DNA from: Acidobacteriota bacterium
GTDB taxonomy: Bacteria; Acidobacteriota; Terriglobia; Terriglobales; Acidobacteriaceae
NCBI GenBank assembly: GCA_003225495.1
Contig: QIAJ01000230.1
Location: 1 to 39,872 of the forward strand
Length of the DNA: 39,872 bases
Reading direction: 5' to 3'
In this document: positions 39,159 through 39,872 of the stretch, one piece after another
How the letters are laid out: every line of letters starts with the position of its first letter
Position numbering within the stretch: the first letter of the stretch is position 1
Program-made: the position numbers and the translations under genes
Notes under the pieces: generated by a model
The model's database searches: none
The model's input: only the letters and a program-made list of their open reading frames with translations
What the model was told of the DNA's origin: nothing

Positions 39159-39503
39159 ATGTCGGAGCACTTGCACATCGAAGAGGAGAACGGATCGCGG
39201 GAAGGGGTCCGTGTTTTCCGGCTCGACGGGCCTCTCATTCTTGCCAACCTGCCCAGTTTTCAATCCAAGCTGCGCGCCGATAGCTCGAAAGCGTTGATCC
39301 TCGACTTCACGACTGTTCCTTACATCGATTCGGCGGCTATTGGCGCGCTTGTCGGAGCGCATGTGAATCGTCAAAAAGAAGGACGCAGGCTGGGGCTGGT
39401 GGGAGTGAATGCAAGGATCAGGCAGGCGTTCGAGATCACGCGGATCGAGAGCCTACTTGAGTTTTATGACTCGGTCGTGGAGGCGGAGAGGACCGTCAAT
39501 TAG
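39159..39503 (+). CDS. STAS-domain anti-sigma factor antagonist
   Basis: A 114-residue single STAS domain of the SpoIIAA/RsbV type. VRVFRLDGPLILANLPSFQS, ALILDFTTVPYIDSAAIGAL and RIRQAFEITRIESLLEFYDS are the family landmarks. The D-S-A-A at residues 57-60 gives Ser58 as the likely phosphorylation site. When unphosphorylated such proteins bind an anti-sigma kinase and release a sigma factor. No anti-sigma or sigma gene is adjacent, so its partners lie elsewhere. ATG 39159 is preceded by AGAGGGG. Confidence 0.92.
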   Translation: MSEHLHIEEENGSREGVRVFRLDGPLILANLPSFQSKLRADSSKALILDFTTVPYIDSAAIGALVGAHVNRQKEGRRLGLVGVNARIRQAFEITRIESLLEFYDSVVEAERTVN

Positions 39504-39530
39504 CGCGTGGTCGAGATCGTTTGGAGCAAA

Positions 39531-39557
39531 AATCAAGGCGGCCTGCACAGGCCGCCT
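39531..39557 (-). terminator. Rho-independent terminator of the cold-shock gene
   Basis: AGGCGGCCTG-CA-CAGGCCGCCT (39536-39557) is a perfect 10-base-pair stem followed on the minus strand by TGATTTTTG. It lies 21 bases after the cold-shock stop and may also end the convergent STAS transcript. Confidence 0.88.
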
Positions 39558-39577
39558 CTGTCGAATTTTATTGTGGT

Positions 39578-39778
39578 TTACGAAGGCTTAACGTTCTCCG
39601 CCTGCCAGCCCTTCGGTCCCTTGACTACATCGAACTGTACCGACTGAACTTCCTGCAGGCTGCGAAAGCCATTGGACTGGATGGCGGAGAAGTGAACGAA
39701 AACATCTTCGCCATTCTGGCGGCTGATGAAACCATAACCTTTAACATCGTTAAACCACTTTACTGTTCCTGTTTCCAT
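39578..39778 (-). CDS. Cold-shock domain protein, CspA family
   Basis: A 66-residue single OB-fold nucleic-acid-binding protein. [18 protein letters not shown] carries RNP1 (KGYGFI, residues 13-18), and [11 protein letters not shown] carries RNP2 (VFVHF, 26-30). Such proteins melt RNA secondary structure at low temperature or during growth. AAAGGAACAC upstream could be the ribosome-binding site. The remaining 94 bases to the window end are its leader; CATATT near 39809 may be a -10 element. Confidence 0.96.
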   Translation of the reverse strand: METGTVKWFNDVKGYGFISRQNGEDVFVHFSAIQSNGFRSLQEVQSVQFDVVKGPKGWQAENVKPS

Positions 39779-39872
39779 GTGGTGCTTGTGTTCCTTTGTG
39801 TTGAAATATGCGCTGAGTTTCGCTGAAAGTGCAGGCAGGTCACGCTGTAGGGCGGGGTACTGCTTACCAACC

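Overview
This window looks like chromosomal DNA of a moderately GC-rich Gram-negative-type bacterium, most likely an acidobacterium of the Terriglobales/Koribacter type. That placement is inferred from the mix of families and was not tested by search: a large class II (B12) ribonucleotide reductase, a Tat-exported CRTAC1/ASPIC-UnbV protein, HAF-repeat, PGDYG, DUF1326, DUF971 and DUF2071 proteins, many small secreted proteins, and dense REP-like and short tandem repeats. I found no rRNA, tRNA or CRISPR array.

Layout. 1-2.4 kb: minus-strand GDP-mannose operon (manA, mannose-1-phosphate guanylyltransferase, start of a phosphomannomutase). 2.4-5.3 kb: two small membrane proteins, coaD-aspC, and an HU protein. 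5.3-14 kb: a disrupted HpcH/HpaI aldolase, DUF2071, several secreted proteins, and a TetR regulator whose likely operator lies inside the promoter of the divergent HAF-repeat gene; also gluQ, a cupin and others. 14-17.7 kb: a repeat-rich zone with a PD-(D/E)XK nuclease-like gene, a frameshifted REP-associated tyrosine transposase (RAYT), at least seven REP copies, a 131-bp MITE-like element inserted into one REP, a thrice-repeated gene fragment, and an orphan antitoxin-like gene. 17.7-20.2 kb: a three-gene CBASS anti-phage operon (CD-NTase, stand-alone E2-like protein, patatin phospholipase) with overlapping genes. This is the clearest defence system in the window. 20.5-25.1 kb: B12-dependent RNR and a 1.6-kb stretch with a promoter and a strongly structured possible RNA leader. 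25.1-31.5 kb: amidohydrolase, MBL-fold hydrolase, superoxide dismutase, DUF971, a small secreted protein, DUF1326 and an SBP56-like propeller; three of these are broken by a single lesion. 31.6-39.9 kb: a hypothetical secreted protein, a GAF-transmembrane-Sel1 protein, a histidine kinase/response regulator/CRTAC1 operon, a truncated GAF gene, a STAS protein and a cold-shock protein.

Functional themes. The CBASS genes would make a cyclic nucleotide on infection and activate a membrane-degrading patatin, with the E2-like protein modifying the CD-NTase. The operon abuts a mosaic of REP, MITE and duplicated-fragment DNA, which suggests a site that collects accessory genes. Five genes carry exactly one inactivating lesion (two in-frame stops, three frameshifts). 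That points either to sequence errors or to recent decay, and it should be settled before those genes are used.
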